NCBI GenBank assembly: GCA_947167965.1
Contig: CAMVJW010000004.1
Coordinates: forward strand, 84,893-148,892
Reading direction: 5' to 3'
DNA from: an uncultured Clostridia bacterium
GTDB taxonomy: Bacteria > Bacillota > Clostridia > TANB77 > CAG-508
DNA: 64,000 bases
Positions 1-10,423 of the stretch are shown here, in pieces. Made by a program: the position numbers and the translations under genes. Under the pieces are notes generated by a model. It ran no database searches. It was not told the origin of the DNA and saw only the letters and a program-made list of their open reading frames with translations. Position 1 is the first letter of the stretch. The number at the start of each line of letters is the position of its first letter.

Positions 1-22
1 TAAGGAGGAAAGAATTATTAAG

Positions 23-250
23 ATGGAAGAGATTTTAAATATTTTACAAGAAATTAAACCAGGAGTTGATTTTTCTGTAGAAGAAAATATAATTGAAGAT
101 GAATTACTAGATTCATTTGATATAGTTACTTTAGTTGCTAAATTAAATGATGAATTTGATATTGAAATCACACCTTCAGATTTAATCCCAGAAAATTTTA
201 GTTCAGCTAAGAATATATATAATCTAGTCAAAAAACTAGAAGATGAATAA
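23..250 (+). CDS. dltC: D-alanyl carrier protein / acyl carrier protein
   Basis: 75 aa, carrier-protein fold pattern with phosphopantetheine Ser in 'LLDSFDIV'; followed by DltB- and DltD-like genes; RBS aaggagg. Confidence 0.85.
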   Translation: MEEILNILQEIKPGVDFSVEENIIEDELLDSFDIVTLVAKLNDEFDIEITPSDLIPENFSSAKNIYNLVKKLEDE

Positions 251-274
251 TTAATTATAGAAAGAGGTTACATC

Positions 275-1864
275 ATGGTAATTAATTCTGTTCAATTTAT
301 TTTATTTGTATTAGGAATAATTTTGATATATAAATTGATTCCTAATAAATTTAAATGGATTGTTTTATTAATTTCAAGTTATATTTTTTATATTTTAAAT
401 AGTGGGAAATATACAGTATTTTTATTGTTATCAACTTTAACTATTTATATTACAGCTTTAAAGATTAGTAAAATTGATTCTGATGTTTCTTTAAAAGTAA
501 AAAATATAGAAAAAAAAGAAGATAAAAAACTTTTAAAAGCTAAAGCAAAACACCAAAAAAAGCTAATACTTGCAATTGGTATAATAATTAATATTTCTAT
601 TTTAGTATTTATTAAATATTCTGGATTTTTAAATGGAGAATTAAACAAAGTATTAAGTAAAGCTCATTTACAATTACCAATATTTAAGTTTATTTTACCA
701 TTAGGTATTTCTTATTATACCTTACAAGCAATAAGCTATATTGTTGATGTTTATAGAGGAAAAATAAAAGCAGATAAAAATATTGGAAGATTAGCGCTAT
801 TTTTAGCTTATTTTCCTCAATTAATTCAAGGCCCAATTGGAAGATATGATCTACTTGCAAATAATTTATATGAGTCTCATAAAATAACATATAAATCATT
901 TATAAATGGATCAGAATTGATGATTTGGGGATATTTCAAAAAAATGGTTATTGCAGATAGAGTAGCTTTATATGTAAATCATGTATTTGAAAACTATACT
1001 GAATACTCATTTTTAATAATTGTTTTAGCAATTATAGGTTATACCTTACAAATATACGCAGAGTTTTCAGGTGGAATTGATATTGTTACAGGTTTATCTG
1101 AAATATTTGGTATAAATCTTGCTAAAAACTTTGAAAGGCCATTTTTCTCAAAATCTGTTGATGAGTTTTGGAGAAGATGGAATATTACTTTAGGAGCATG
1201 GCTTAAAGATTACATATTTTACCCAGTATCATTATCAAAATTTTCTATGAAAATAACTGAAGTTTCTAAAAAAATATTTAAAAATTCTTATATTTCAAAG
1301 TTAATTCCTATTTCAGTTTCTCTTCTTTGTGTATGGCTTGGAAATGGATTTTGGCATGGAGCAGGATGGAAATATATAGTTTATGGTTTATACTATTATT
1401 CTATAATGATGTTAGGAAAACTATTTGCACCACTAAGTGAAAAGCTTATTAAGATATTTAAAATTAAAACTGAGGTATGGAGCTATAAATTATGGCAAAT
1501 GATAAGAACATTTGGATTTGTATGTATTGGTATGTTAATCTTTAGAGCAAATGATTTAAAAGTTGCATTTTCTATGTTTAAATCTATTTTTAAACCTCAC
1601 AACTTAGAACTAATATTTAATGGAAAAGGATTTTTACTAGGTGGATTATCATATGCAGATATTAGAATTATTATCATTTCTGTTATCGTAATGTTTATTA
1701 TTAGTTTAAAACAGGAAAAAGGGGTAAAAATTAGAGAGACATTTAATGAGCAAAATATAGTGTTTAGATGGTCAATTCTGATTTTAGCTTTAGTTGCAAT
1801 TTTAATTTTTGGTATATATGGCGGAGAATATAATGTTCAAAACTTTATATATGGACAATTTTAA
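275..1864 (+). CDS. dltB: MBOAT family D-alanyl transfer protein DltB
   Basis: Multi-TM; MBOAT signatures 'RPFFSKSVDEFWRRWNITLGAWLKDYIFYP' and 'WLGNGFWHGAGWKYIVYG' (catalytic His). Confidence 0.88.
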   Translation: MVINSVQFILFVLGIILIYKLIPNKFKWIVLLISSYIFYILNSGKYTVFLLLSTLTIYITALKISKIDSDVSLKVKNIEKKEDKKLLKAKAKHQKKLILAIGIIINISILVFIKYSGFLNGELNKVLSKAHLQLPIFKFILPLGISYYTLQAISYIVDVYRGKIKADKNIGRLALFLAYFPQLIQGPIGRYDLLANNLYESHKITYKSFINGSELMIWGYFKKMVIADRVALYVNHVFENYTEYSFLIIVLAIIGYTLQIYAEFSGGIDIVTGLSEIFGINLAKNFERPFFSKSVDEFWRRWNITLGAWLKDYIFYPVSLSKFSMKITEVSKKIFKNSYISKLIPISVSLLCVWLGNGFWHGAGWKYIVYGLYYYSIMMLGKLFAPLSEKLIKIFKIKTEVWSYKLWQMIRTFGFVCIGMLIFRANDLKVAFSMFKSIFKPHNLELIFNGKGFLLGGLSYADIRIIIISVIVMFIISLKQEKGVKIRETFNEQNIVFRWSILILALVAILIFGIYGGEYNVQNFIYGQF

Positions 1865-1912
1865 TTTAAAATTTAAATTATATTTATAGTTTAGAAAGGG
1901 TTATTAATTACA

Positions 1913-2956
1913 ATGAAAAACTATATAAAAATAGCTTCTTTTATAACTTTATTAGTAGTAGTCATAATTTTTTTAAACAAGCTTTTTTCACCAATTGGTA
2001 CTTATGAAGCAAGTTGGTTTATTCCTGGTGCAATGCAAGATATGTACAAACAACAAAATAATACAATTGATATTTTATATGTTGGAGATTCAAATGTATA
2101 TGCAGGAATTTCTCCACTTGAGATTTATAATAATTTAGGTGTAACAGGCTTATGTGTTTCAACTCCTAGGCAAGATGTAATTGGATCATATTATATAGCA
2201 AAAGAAAACTTTAAAAATCAAGACTTAAAGGTTGTTTTTATTGAAACTGGGGAGTTTTTCTTAAAATCTGATGAAATTACAGAGCTAGGTAGAAGATCAG
2301 AAATAGATTTTTTAAAATTTAGTAAAAATAAAATAGATTTTATAAATGATAAAGATTTAAATTTATCATTAAATGACAAAATGACATATTTTATGCCGGT
2401 TTTAAAATATCATACTAGATATGATCAATTAACAGAATTTGATATACGTAAACTACATAATAAATCGGAAATGTCTTATAAAGGATATTTATTAGAAAAA
2501 AATGTTGTAAAAGGAAAAAATTATAGAAGAAATAGAAATAATAATCAATTAGAGGATAATCAAGAAATACATTCAACAAATTTAGATATACCTGAATATG
2601 TTGATAAAAAAATTGATGATTTGAAAAAACTATGTGATGAAAACAATGCTCAACTTGTATTTTTATCAATGCCTACTACAGATGAATTAATGGAAGAAAA
2701 ATATAATATTTTAAAAGAATATGCAATAAAGAAAAATGTAAAATATCTTAACTTAAACTTTGAAATAATGACTCCAATAGATTGGGAAAAAGATACTCAA
2801 GATGGGGGAGACCATTTAAATATTTATGGAGCTCAAAAAGTTGCAGAATCAATTTCTAAATTTATTTCAGATAATTTTGAAATTTCAAATAAAAAAGAAG
2901 ACCCTAAATATAGTAGTTGGAATGAGGTTTTAGAAGGATATAATAGCAATAAATAA
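1913..2956 (+). CDS. dltD: DltD-like / SGNH-type protein, D-alanyl-lipoteichoic acid biosynthesis
   Basis: N-terminal TM, 'DILYVGDSNVYAGISP' Ser motif, C-terminal 'DGGDHLNIYGAQKVA'; position after dltB. Confidence 0.7.
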   Translation: MKNYIKIASFITLLVVVIIFLNKLFSPIGTYEASWFIPGAMQDMYKQQNNTIDILYVGDSNVYAGISPLEIYNNLGVTGLCVSTPRQDVIGSYYIAKENFKNQDLKVVFIETGEFFLKSDEITELGRRSEIDFLKFSKNKIDFINDKDLNLSLNDKMTYFMPVLKYHTRYDQLTEFDIRKLHNKSEMSYKGYLLEKNVVKGKNYRRNRNNNQLEDNQEIHSTNLDIPEYVDKKIDDLKKLCDENNAQLVFLSMPTTDELMEEKYNILKEYAIKKNVKYLNLNFEIMTPIDWEKDTQDGGDHLNIYGAQKVAESISKFISDNFEISNKKEDPKYSSWNEVLEGYNSNK

Positions 2957-2965
2957 TGGTAAACG

Positions 2966-2997
2966 AGACGGTCTTTTTTAATAATAAAGAACCGTCT
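2966..2997. terminator. Intergenic hairpin, possible terminator or attenuator
   Basis: agacggt (2966-2972) pairs with accgtct (2991-2997), with further ctttt/aaag pairing; no good U-tract after the stem. Confidence 0.4.
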
Positions 2998-3016
2998 TAA
3001 ATTATAGGAGTAAGAA

Positions 3017-3688
3017 ATGATAAAAAGATTAATATTTGATGTAGATGGAACATTAATAAACATGCAGGATTTTACAAGTTGTGTAGAAAAAACTTTAAAG
3101 AAATTAAATATATATTCTGAAGAAAATGTAAAGCATTTTTTAGAAGGAATGTTTTCCTATGAGAAGTGTTATAATAATTATAATTTTGATGATTATACAA
3201 AACACATAGGAAGCTATTTAAATATAAAACTACCAGATAATTTTGTTCAAACACATTTTATTTCACTTAAACCATTTGTACCACCCAAAAATCAAAATTT
3301 AATTAATAAATTAGAGAATTTATCAAAAAGATATGAAATGGTATTATTAACAAATTATTTTTCAAGTTTACAACAAGCTAGGTTAAATAATTTTGGTATA
3401 GGTAAATTTTTTAGTTTTTGCTATGGAGAAGATTTAATTAAACCAGCTAAAGAAGCTTTTATTAATGCATGTGGGAAAAATAATCCATCTGAATGTGTTA
3501 TGATTGGAGATAATATCGACTTAGACATTAATGCTGCTAAAGAAGCAGGTCTAAAAACTATTTTTGTTAATAGTAAAGGCTTAAATGTAAATCAAAATGT
3601 TGGAATAACCGTAAATTCAGTAGAAGAGATTTCATTAAATTTGATTTCTAAATTAGAAAATAATAGTTATGGAGGAATGAAAATATGA
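3017..3688 (+). CDS. HAD family hydrolase
   Basis: Motif I 'LIFDVDGTL', motif II 'LLTNY', motif IV 'MIGDNIDLDINAAKEAG'. Confidence 0.85.
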   Translation: MIKRLIFDVDGTLINMQDFTSCVEKTLKKLNIYSEENVKHFLEGMFSYEKCYNNYNFDDYTKHIGSYLNIKLPDNFVQTHFISLKPFVPPKNQNLINKLENLSKRYEMVLLTNYFSSLQQARLNNFGIGKFFSFCYGEDLIKPAKEAFINACGKNNPSECVMIGDNIDLDINAAKEAGLKTIFVNSKGLNVNQNVGITVNSVEEISLNLISKLENNSYGGMKI

Positions 3689-4440
3689 GAGAATGTTTTA
3701 AAGGAAAAATAGCACTTATTACAGGTAGTACGTCAGGTTTTGGAAAAGAAACTGCAATTGAGCTTGCGAAAAATGGGGCAATAGTTATTTTACATTATTA
3801 TAATGATGATGAAAGAGCAAAAAATGTATTTGAAGAGATATCTAAAATAGGGGAAGTTGGAGATTTAATAAAAGCAGATATTTGTAAAGAGAAAGATATT
3901 AGAAAAATTGCAAATACTGTAAGAGATAAATATGGTAAATTAGATTATTTGATTAACAATGCTGCAATTGATTTAGGTGCTGATTTTGAAAGCTTTGATA
4001 TTTCAGATTTTAAGAAAGAAATAGATGCTAATTTAAATCATAGGTTTTATTTGATTCAACAATGTGTTGATTTATTAAAAAAATCAAATAGTCCTAGAGT
4101 TATTAATGTGGCTTCTAGGTATGCAGAAAGACCTTTAAAAGGTGCCGCTCCTCTTAGTATTTCGGAAGCTGGAACAATTATGCTTACAAAAATTGCAGCA
4201 TTAGAACTTTCAAAATATAATATCAAAGTTAATACAGTAAGTCCTGCACTTGCAATTACTCCACTTACTGAAGCTATTTTAAATAAAGAAGATTTTGAAG
4301 CATATGCAAAAGTAAACCCAAGTGGAAGAGTATGTAAACCAATAGATGTTGCAAATACAATTTTATTTTTGCTATCTGATGAAGCTGATTACATAACAGG
4401 TGAAAACATAAATGTAAATGGTGGTATACTATTAATTTAA
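3685..4440 (+). CDS. Short-chain dehydrogenase/reductase (FabG-like)
   Basis: 'GKIALITGSTSGFGKETA', 'NNAA', C-terminal 'ITGENINVNGGI'; overlaps the upstream HAD gene by 4 nt. Confidence 0.85.
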   Translation: MRECFKGKIALITGSTSGFGKETAIELAKNGAIVILHYYNDDERAKNVFEEISKIGEVGDLIKADICKEKDIRKIANTVRDKYGKLDYLINNAAIDLGADFESFDISDFKKEIDANLNHRFYLIQQCVDLLKKSNSPRVINVASRYAERPLKGAAPLSISEAGTIMLTKIAALELSKYNIKVNTVSPALAITPLTEAILNKEDFEAYAKVNPSGRVCKPIDVANTILFLLSDEADYITGENINVNGGILLI

Positions 4441-4453
4441 GGAGTATTGATAA

Positions 4454-4735
4454 ATGGTAAATTTAGAATTATATAAAATATTTGTAACTGTTGCTAGAGC
4501 AAAAAATATTACAAAAGCTAGTTAAATTATGCATATTTCTCAACCGGCTATAAGTAAACATATTCAAAATCTAGAAAATGAACTTAATCTTACTCTTTTT
4601 AAAAGGAATAGATATGGTTTAGAATTAACGGAAATTGGAGAAAAGCTATTTATAGAGATAAATAATGCAGTTGATACTTTAGTTTTAGCAGAAGATAAGA
4701 TTAAAGGAATTAGAAATATTAATATAGTACTTTGA
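4454..4735 (+). pseudogene. LysR-family regulator remnant
   Basis: Reads MVNLELYKIFVTVARAKNITKAS*IMHISQPAISKHIQNLENELNLTLFKR...; in-frame TAA inside the HTH and no effector-binding domain. Confidence 0.8.
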
Positions 4736-4835
4736 AAAAGATTTAAATATTGATTTAATAGTTAATGCTGAAGATGAAGAAATTACATATAGTAAATTGC
4801 TTACAAAGCTCAAAAAAAAATAATAATAATAATAA

Positions 4836-5378
4836 TTAATTCCTATTTTGGGTTTGGATTCCATACATTTTGGTTATAGGATCTTTAAATAATCCTATTT
4901 TAGGAGGGTTAAATGTAAAAATAATAAAGAGCATAAAAATAAAAAATAAGATTAATAATGCTAGCTTGTTATTACATTTAAATTTATTTACTATTAGTAT
5001 ATATGCAACGAATTCTCCTAAAATTGTTGAAACAAAAAATAATGAAATATCAATTATTGTTATATTATTTCCAAGTATTCCTGTATAAGTATAAAAAAAT
5101 ATGATTTCAAATATTATTGATGTTAGAATTCCAATTGTTTTTGAACATAAAAAATTTGGGATTCTATTTTTAAATAGTATAATTCCAAATATTGTGCTTA
5201 ATAACATCGGAAAATATAATAATTTTAAATGTTCCCAAGTGCTTTCATTTATTGCAGAAAATATTGCAAATTTTAGATTTGATCCAGATAATTCAAATGT
5301 AAAATGTAGTAGTGTTCCTACAATAAATGTAAATATAGTGCTAAATATTTGAAAATTTCTAACTTTTTTTATTGTCAT
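4836..5378 (-). CDS. Small membrane protein (DUF6512-like)
   Basis: 180 aa, multiple TM segments, 'FHFTFELSGSN...AINESTWEHLKLLYFPML'. Confidence 0.6.
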   Translation of the reverse strand: MTIKKVRNFQIFSTIFTFIVGTLLHFTFELSGSNLKFAIFSAINESTWEHLKLLYFPMLLSTIFGIILFKNRIPNFLCSKTIGILTSIIFEIIFFYTYTGILGNNITIIDISLFFVSTILGEFVAYILIVNKFKCNNKLALLILFFIFMLFIIFTFNPPKIGLFKDPITKMYGIQTQNRN

Positions 5379-5500
5379 TTTGTTTCCTTTCTTAAAATTT
5401 AGTAAATATTATAATACTATTTATATTTAAAAACATTGTATACTATGTCATAATTTTAAAAATAATTAACTACTATAATCTATATAAAACAACATTTCTT

Positions 5501-5535
5501 AAAATGAACTAAGTGAAACTCACCTAGTTCATTTT
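5501..5535 (-). terminator. Hairpin at the 3' end of the cotJ operon
   Basis: aaaatgaacta (5501-5511) and tagttcatttt (5525-5535) are perfect 11-bp arms, with an inner gtga/tcac stem. Confidence 0.6.
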
Positions 5536-6114
5536 ATTCATATAATATTTTTTCTCTGCAAGTCTATCCTGAATTCCTCGAAGAGCCTCTCCGAAACGTT
5601 GGAAGTGAACTACTTCTCTTTGACGTAAGAATTTAAGTGGGTCTAACACATCAGGATTATCACGGCATAAATCTATTAATTTTTCGTAAGTTGCACGAGC
5701 TTTTTGTTCTGCTGCTAAGTCTTCTTGTAAATTTGCAATTGGATCACCTTTAGCAGCAATATATGATGCTGTAAAAGGAACTCCTGCAGCAGATACAGGA
5801 TATACATCAATACCATGATCTGTATAATATGGAGCTAATCCTGCTTTTTCAAGTTCTTCAATTGTAGCATTTTTGGTTAATTGGTGTACAATAGTTCCAA
5901 CAATTTCTAGATGGGCTAATTCTTCTGTTCCAATATCATTTAATACCGCTTTTGATATTTGGTCTGGCATTGCAAACCTTTGGGATAAATATCTAAGGGA
6001 AGCTGCAAGCTCACCATCAGGGCCTCCATACTGACTGATTATAACTTTAGCAAGTCTAGGGTCTGTTTGTTTAATATTAACAGGATATTCTAATACTTTA
6101 TTATAAGTCCACAT
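5524..6114 (-). CDS. cotJC: Spore coat protein CotJC (manganese-catalase family)
   Basis: 'MWTYNKVLEYPVNIKQTDPRLAKVIISQYGGPDGELAASLRYLSQRF'; Mn-catalase-like E/H residues; cotJ operon context. Confidence 0.93.
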   Translation of the reverse strand: MWTYNKVLEYPVNIKQTDPRLAKVIISQYGGPDGELAASLRYLSQRFAMPDQISKAVLNDIGTEELAHLEIVGTIVHQLTKNATIEELEKAGLAPYYTDHGIDVYPVSAAGVPFTASYIAAKGDPIANLQEDLAAEQKARATYEKLIDLCRDNPDVLDPLKFLRQREVVHFQRFGEALRGIQDRLAEKKYYMNKMN

Positions 6115-6459
6115 TTATCTATTTTCTCCTTCCCATGGCCAAGGTTCTTCAATCCATCTCCATTTATTACATGGATAGGTTATAGTAAGAGGACCATATA
6201 TTTTTTGATATCTATCTTTTAATTCTTTAAGTTCTTTACAGTATTTATTGTGCAAGCAAAGAGCTTTTTCATCTTTTGGATGAGTATCTAAATATAATGC
6301 GAGTTCTATTACTGCAAATTCAAAACATTTAATATCATTTAACATTTTTTCTCTAGTATCCTTTCTGCAGTCACAAGGAATTTCAGAAGAATTTTGTGCT
6401 ATAGGCATTTCCGCTTCTACAGTATTATTACAAGACCTTTCCTCATTTTCTACTGACAT
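6115..6459 (-). CDS. cotJB: Spore coat protein CotJB
   Basis: CotJB core 'LNDIKCFEFAVIELALYLDTHPKDEKAL...YGPLT'; immediately upstream of cotJC. Confidence 0.85.
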   Translation of the reverse strand: MSVENEERSCNNTVEAEMPIAQNSSEIPCDCRKDTREKMLNDIKCFEFAVIELALYLDTHPKDEKALCLHNKYCKELKELKDRYQKIYGPLTITYPCNKWRWIEEPWPWEGENR

Positions 6460-6818
6460 GAATTACACCCCTCTCTAATAGGATTTGTACATTTTAGGTA
6501 GTTTATTTCCTTCATAGAATCCCCTGGGGAATAAGGGCTTACTAATTCTGGGAAAATAGTACCGTTTTTTAAACCATTACATGGTTTAAATGTTTCAGTC
6601 ATAGTTTGAATTGGAACATAACTTTGTGCAAGTGAAGGATATTCTGGAAATACATTACTTTCTTCATCATCAAAACCACAACTACAATTTTGATTATATT
6701 CTGTTTCATTAGAAATATTATTACAGCTTTTTTCAATGACATCTTTATTCATACAACTTGTAGAATTATTTAAATAATTATTATTCATACAGCCATATCT
6801 ACCATGTCTAATTCTCAT
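6450..6818 (-). CDS. cotJA: CotJA-like spore coat associated protein
   Basis: 'YPSLAQSYVPIQTMTETFKP' CotJA-like motif; overlaps cotJB. Confidence 0.7.
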   Translation of the reverse strand: MRIRHGRYGCMNNNYLNNSTSCMNKDVIEKSCNNISNETEYNQNCSCGFDDEESNVFPEYPSLAQSYVPIQTMTETFKPCNGLKNGTIFPELVSPYSPGDSMKEINYLKCTNPIREGCNSCQ

Positions 6819-6956
6819 AAAACAATTTACCTCCTTTTTTTGATAATATATAATATTATTTTTTTCACATAAAGTTACTAGTTTACAATAAAAACTCTTG
6901 TAAATTTATAAAAATAATGTATAATGTTGTAAAATCAATATAAAGAGGGCTAAAAT

Positions 6957-7892
6957 ATGAGAACGCTTTATTCTGAAAATAAAAATAGTAATACTACTAT
7001 TGTAAACGGAGAAAATGGAACATACTCTATGATAACTACTACAACTATTGGAAAAAGTAGGACTGTAGAAGCAACAACTTATAATAATGCTGATAACGTA
7101 ATTGGATTTAATAGGATAGTAGAAAAAAATAACAATAAAGGTAGAAGAGTAACAACTGAAAGTCAATCATGTGAAGAAGATGAGAGTTATCCTAAAGAAA
7201 AAGTTCAAACTAAAACAAGATATAATATAAACGGTAAACTTGTTGAGAAAGAATCTACAAAAACATATTATAGCGAAGAAAATGGAAATTTAATTGAATA
7301 TACTGAAAAATATTACTATTCTTATAATAAGAATAGTATTAAAGAAGAAAAAATAAAAAAAATTATAGCCCCAAATAGTATACACCTAATACAACAAACT
7401 TCTAGCAAAAAGATTTATTCAAGTGATGGAAAAAAAAATGAAGGTAATAATACTATTAAAGAATATAATTTGGATAATAATGGAAATATTATAAGGTATG
7501 AATATAGAAAAGTTAACCCAAGCAAACCAGTATATTTATATCATATTAGATTAGAACATAAAAAGGATGAAAATAATCCTAGTTATTATGAGGTTACTTT
7601 ATATGATCCTTTAAGAGTAAGAAGAAATATAGACTATACTACTAAAGATGAGAATAAAAAAGAATGTGATGATAATGGTAAGAATGAAAATATAAGAATA
7701 TGTAAAGATAAAGATGGATTATATAGTGTAACTTTTAGAGCGTACCACGAAGAAATAAATATAAATGATGAAGAAACTATATTTAAAATTATAAAAAAAC
7801 AACATTTTAGCCAATATGCATCATATTTTGGTTTAACTGCTGGTGATAATTATTATAAAGATTATGAAGGTTCCGAAGTAGATGAATTATAA
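6957..7892 (+). CDS. Hypothetical hydrophilic protein
   Basis: 311-aa ORF, divergent from the cotJ operon, promoter-like ttgtaa/tataat upstream; no family recognised. Confidence 0.6.
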   Translation: MRTLYSENKNSNTTIVNGENGTYSMITTTTIGKSRTVEATTYNNADNVIGFNRIVEKNNNKGRRVTTESQSCEEDESYPKEKVQTKTRYNINGKLVEKESTKTYYSEENGNLIEYTEKYYYSYNKNSIKEEKIKKIIAPNSIHLIQQTSSKKIYSSDGKKNEGNNTIKEYNLDNNGNIIRYEYRKVNPSKPVYLYHIRLEHKKDENNPSYYEVTLYDPLRVRRNIDYTTKDENKKECDDNGKNENIRICKDKDGLYSVTFRAYHEEININDEETIFKIIKKQHFSQYASYFGLTAGDNYYKDYEGSEVDEL

Positions 7893-7922
7893 TATAATTT
7901 TTAAAACAAAGGAGGAAATATT

Positions 7923-9296
7923 TTGAATTATATTCCAATTGAAAAGAATAAAGAATATATTGTAGATATAATTGACAATGGTTATGAGGGAGAGGGAATA
8001 GCCAAAATCAATGAATTTACAATATTTATTCCTGGTGCAATAAAAGGTGAAAAAATAAAAATTCTAATTTTAAAAGTATTATCATCACATGCATTTGGTA
8101 AAATAATTGAAATAATTAAAGAATCACCTTTTAGAAATGAAACAGATTGTGATACATATAAAAGATGTGGTGGTTGCAATTTAAGACATATAGATTATGA
8201 GCAAACTCTTAATATAAAGCAAAATATAGTACAAAATTTAGTGAATAAAAATCTAAAAACAAGAATTAAAGTTAAACAAGTATGGGGAATGGGGAACCCT
8301 TATTATTATAGAAATAAATTACAGTTCCCAATAGGTGTAGATAAAAATGGAACTACAGTTATGGGAGTTTATGCAAATAGAACACATGAAATTATTCCTG
8401 TTGAAAATTGCTTAATTCAAGATAAAGAATCTACAAAAATAGCTAAATCTATTTTAGATTTGATAAAAGAATATAACATCTCTGCTTATAATGAAGAAAC
8501 ATTAAGTGGTATTATTAGACATATTATTATAAAAAAAGCATTTAAGACTGGTGAAATAATGATAATTATTGTTATTAATGATAATAATTTACCTAATTTA
8601 AAAGAAATTTCAGATAGTATATTTTCAAATTACCCTAATGTAAAAAGTATTATAATTAATAGTAATATGAAAAAAACAAATGTTATATTAGGTGATAAAA
8701 ATGTTAAGACAATTGGAGAGTCATATATAACTGATATATTAGGAGACTTTAAGTTTAAGATTTCCTCACATTCGTTTTATCAAGTAAATCCTGTACAAGC
8801 TGAAGCAATGTATTATTATGCGGTTGAAGAAGCAAATATTTCAAAGGAAGATATTGTATTTGATTTATACTGTGGAATTGGTACAATTTCTCTTTTTCTT
8901 TCAAAATTTGCAAAAAAAGTCTATGGAGTTGAGATTGTAGAACAAGCTGTTGAAATGGCTAATGAAAATGCACAATTAAATAATATTGATAATACTGAAT
9001 TTATTGCTGGGGATACAGAATTAGTACTATCTAATTTGTTAAATAATAAAAAAATTATTCCAGATATAATTGTTGTAGATCCTCCAAGAAAGGGTCTTGA
9101 TAATACTACTATTGCAAACATTTTAAAGATTAAACCAAAAAAAGTGATTTATATTAGCTGTAACCCTGCAAGCCTAACCAGAGATTTATCAAAATTAGAG
9201 GATTCATATAATATTAAAAATATTCAGCCATTTGATATGTTTCCATTTACATCACACATAGAAAATATCTCGATTTTAAAATTAAAAGAATACTAA
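7923..9296 (+). CDS. rlmD: 23S rRNA (uracil-C5)-methyltransferase, RlmD/RumA family
   Basis: N-terminal TRAM-like domain, Fe-S cluster Cys 'CDTYKRCGGCNL', 'FDLYCGIGTISLFL', 'VVDPPRKGLD', 'YISCNPASLTRDL'. Confidence 0.93.
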   Translation: MNYIPIEKNKEYIVDIIDNGYEGEGIAKINEFTIFIPGAIKGEKIKILILKVLSSHAFGKIIEIIKESPFRNETDCDTYKRCGGCNLRHIDYEQTLNIKQNIVQNLVNKNLKTRIKVKQVWGMGNPYYYRNKLQFPIGVDKNGTTVMGVYANRTHEIIPVENCLIQDKESTKIAKSILDLIKEYNISAYNEETLSGIIRHIIIKKAFKTGEIMIIIVINDNNLPNLKEISDSIFSNYPNVKSIIINSNMKKTNVILGDKNVKTIGESYITDILGDFKFKISSHSFYQVNPVQAEAMYYYAVEEANISKEDIVFDLYCGIGTISLFLSKFAKKVYGVEIVEQAVEMANENAQLNNIDNTEFIAGDTELVLSNLLNNKKIIPDIIVVDPPRKGLDNTTIANILKIKPKKVIYISCNPASLTRDLSKLEDSYNIKNIQPFDMFPFTSHIENISILKLKEY

Positions 9297-9299
9297 CAT

Positions 9300-9950
9300 A
9301 TGAAAGGGGAATGCAACATGTCATGCACAATAAGAAATGAATTAAAAGAATACATTGAAGAGATTATAAATTATCATTACAACTTGAATGACAAAGGACA
9401 CGGACTTGAACATGCAGAATATGTAATAAATAGAAGTTTAAATTTTGCAAATGAAATTGATAATATTAATTATGAAATGGTATATGTAATTGCTGCATAT
9501 CATGATGTTCTACATCATATCGATGCTAAAAATCATGAAGTACTTTCTGCACAAATGTTGATTCAAGATGAAGAATTAAAAAAATATTTTACAGATGAGC
9601 AGATAAAAATTATGAGTGAAGCGGTTGAAGATCATCGTTCTTCTATAGAAACAGAACCAAGAAGTATATATGGAAAAATAGTATCTTCTGCAGATAGAAA
9701 TACAAGTGTTGAAGTTACATTGAAAAGGTGTTATTCATACAATAAAAAACATTTTCCTAATTTGCTGGAAAACGAAATAATAGAGCAATGTAGAAGATTC
9801 CTTCTAGAAAAATATGGTGTAGGTGGTTATGCAAGGAGCAAAATGTATTTTGATGATAAAGAGTACAAAAAATATTTAGATGACATTACTGATTTAGCTT
9901 TAAATAGTGAGAAGTTTTCAATGGAAATCAAGAGAGTAAATAAAAAATAA
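9300..9950 (+). CDS. HD-domain phosphohydrolase
   Basis: 'KGHGLEHAEYVINRS', 'AAYHDVLHH', 'AVEDHR'; ATG at 9318 also possible. Confidence 0.8.
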   Translation: MKGECNMSCTIRNELKEYIEEIINYHYNLNDKGHGLEHAEYVINRSLNFANEIDNINYEMVYVIAAYHDVLHHIDAKNHEVLSAQMLIQDEELKKYFTDEQIKIMSEAVEDHRSSIETEPRSIYGKIVSSADRNTSVEVTLKRCYSYNKKHFPNLLENEIIEQCRRFLLEKYGVGGYARSKMYFDDKEYKKYLDDITDLALNSEKFSMEIKRVNKK

Positions 9951-10256
9951 AGGTTGTTGTGTGGAGCGTAGATATGTTCTTGGTACCATATACATGCTTA
10001 AATAACTAAGATAAATGAAAATGTTATTATTCTACGATTTAATTTTAGTGTCATCATCAGAGAATATGTATGATTATGTTTGTGAGAAATTAAGGAATAA
10101 AAGTATATATGAAGTATTTGAATTTCCTCTTGTATATGGACAATCAATATATTTCAAGTATGGATAAAATGCTAAATAAATATTTAAAAGAAAATAAATA
10201 GATGTCTTTTATAAACATACAAGTCTAACCAAGGTGTTTCTTACAAACAGACATAA

Positions 10257-10292
10257 CACATGGAAAATATCGCAATTTTAGAACTAAAATAA
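10257..10292 (+). pseudogene. Scar: C-terminal tail of an RlmD/TrmA-type methyltransferase
   Basis: Reads (QT*)HMENIAILELK*, matching the rlmD tail TSHIENISILKLKEY* of this window; in-frame TAA replaces the Ser codon. Confidence 0.6.
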
Positions 10293-10299
10293 AAATCTA

Positions 10300-10320
10300 A
10301 GCTCACAATTTGTGACCTTA
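10300..10320. promoter_or_regulatory. Imperfect dyad upstream of ORF6N copy 1
   Basis: aagctcacaa-t-ttgtgacctt, one mismatch between arms. Confidence 0.5.
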
Positions 10321-10340
10321 AAAAAATTGTCAAAAGATAT

Positions 10341-10423
10341 ATAAAAACAAAAGTTTTTATGATATAATTAACAAAATCGAATAAAGGATGTGATAGTTAT
10401 GAATAATGAAAATAATATCGCAC
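10341..10423 (+). repeat. Direct repeat copy 1 (promoter and ORF6N start)
   Basis: Near-identical to 15097-15177: (a)caaaagttttwatgatataattaacaaaat..aataaaggatgtgatagttatgartaatgaaaataatatcgcac. Confidence 0.9.

Noticed and set aside
445-648. Minus-strand ORFs such as 445..648, 690..899, 2415..2669, 7982..8179, 46255..46554, 58123..58407, 62533..62853
   Set aside because: They lie antisense inside well-supported + strand genes, have low-complexity hydrophobic or His/Leu-rich translations typical of AT-rich shadow ORFs, and show no family motifs.
4870-5352. Plus-strand ORFs 4870..5088 and 5101..5352
   Set aside because: Antisense to the convincing minus-strand multi-TM protein 4836..5378; no independent RBS or motif support.
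9951-10250. Possible small gene between the HD protein and ORF6N copy 1
   Set aside because: Fragments are short and interrupted by stops; best read as gene scars, not an intact CDS.
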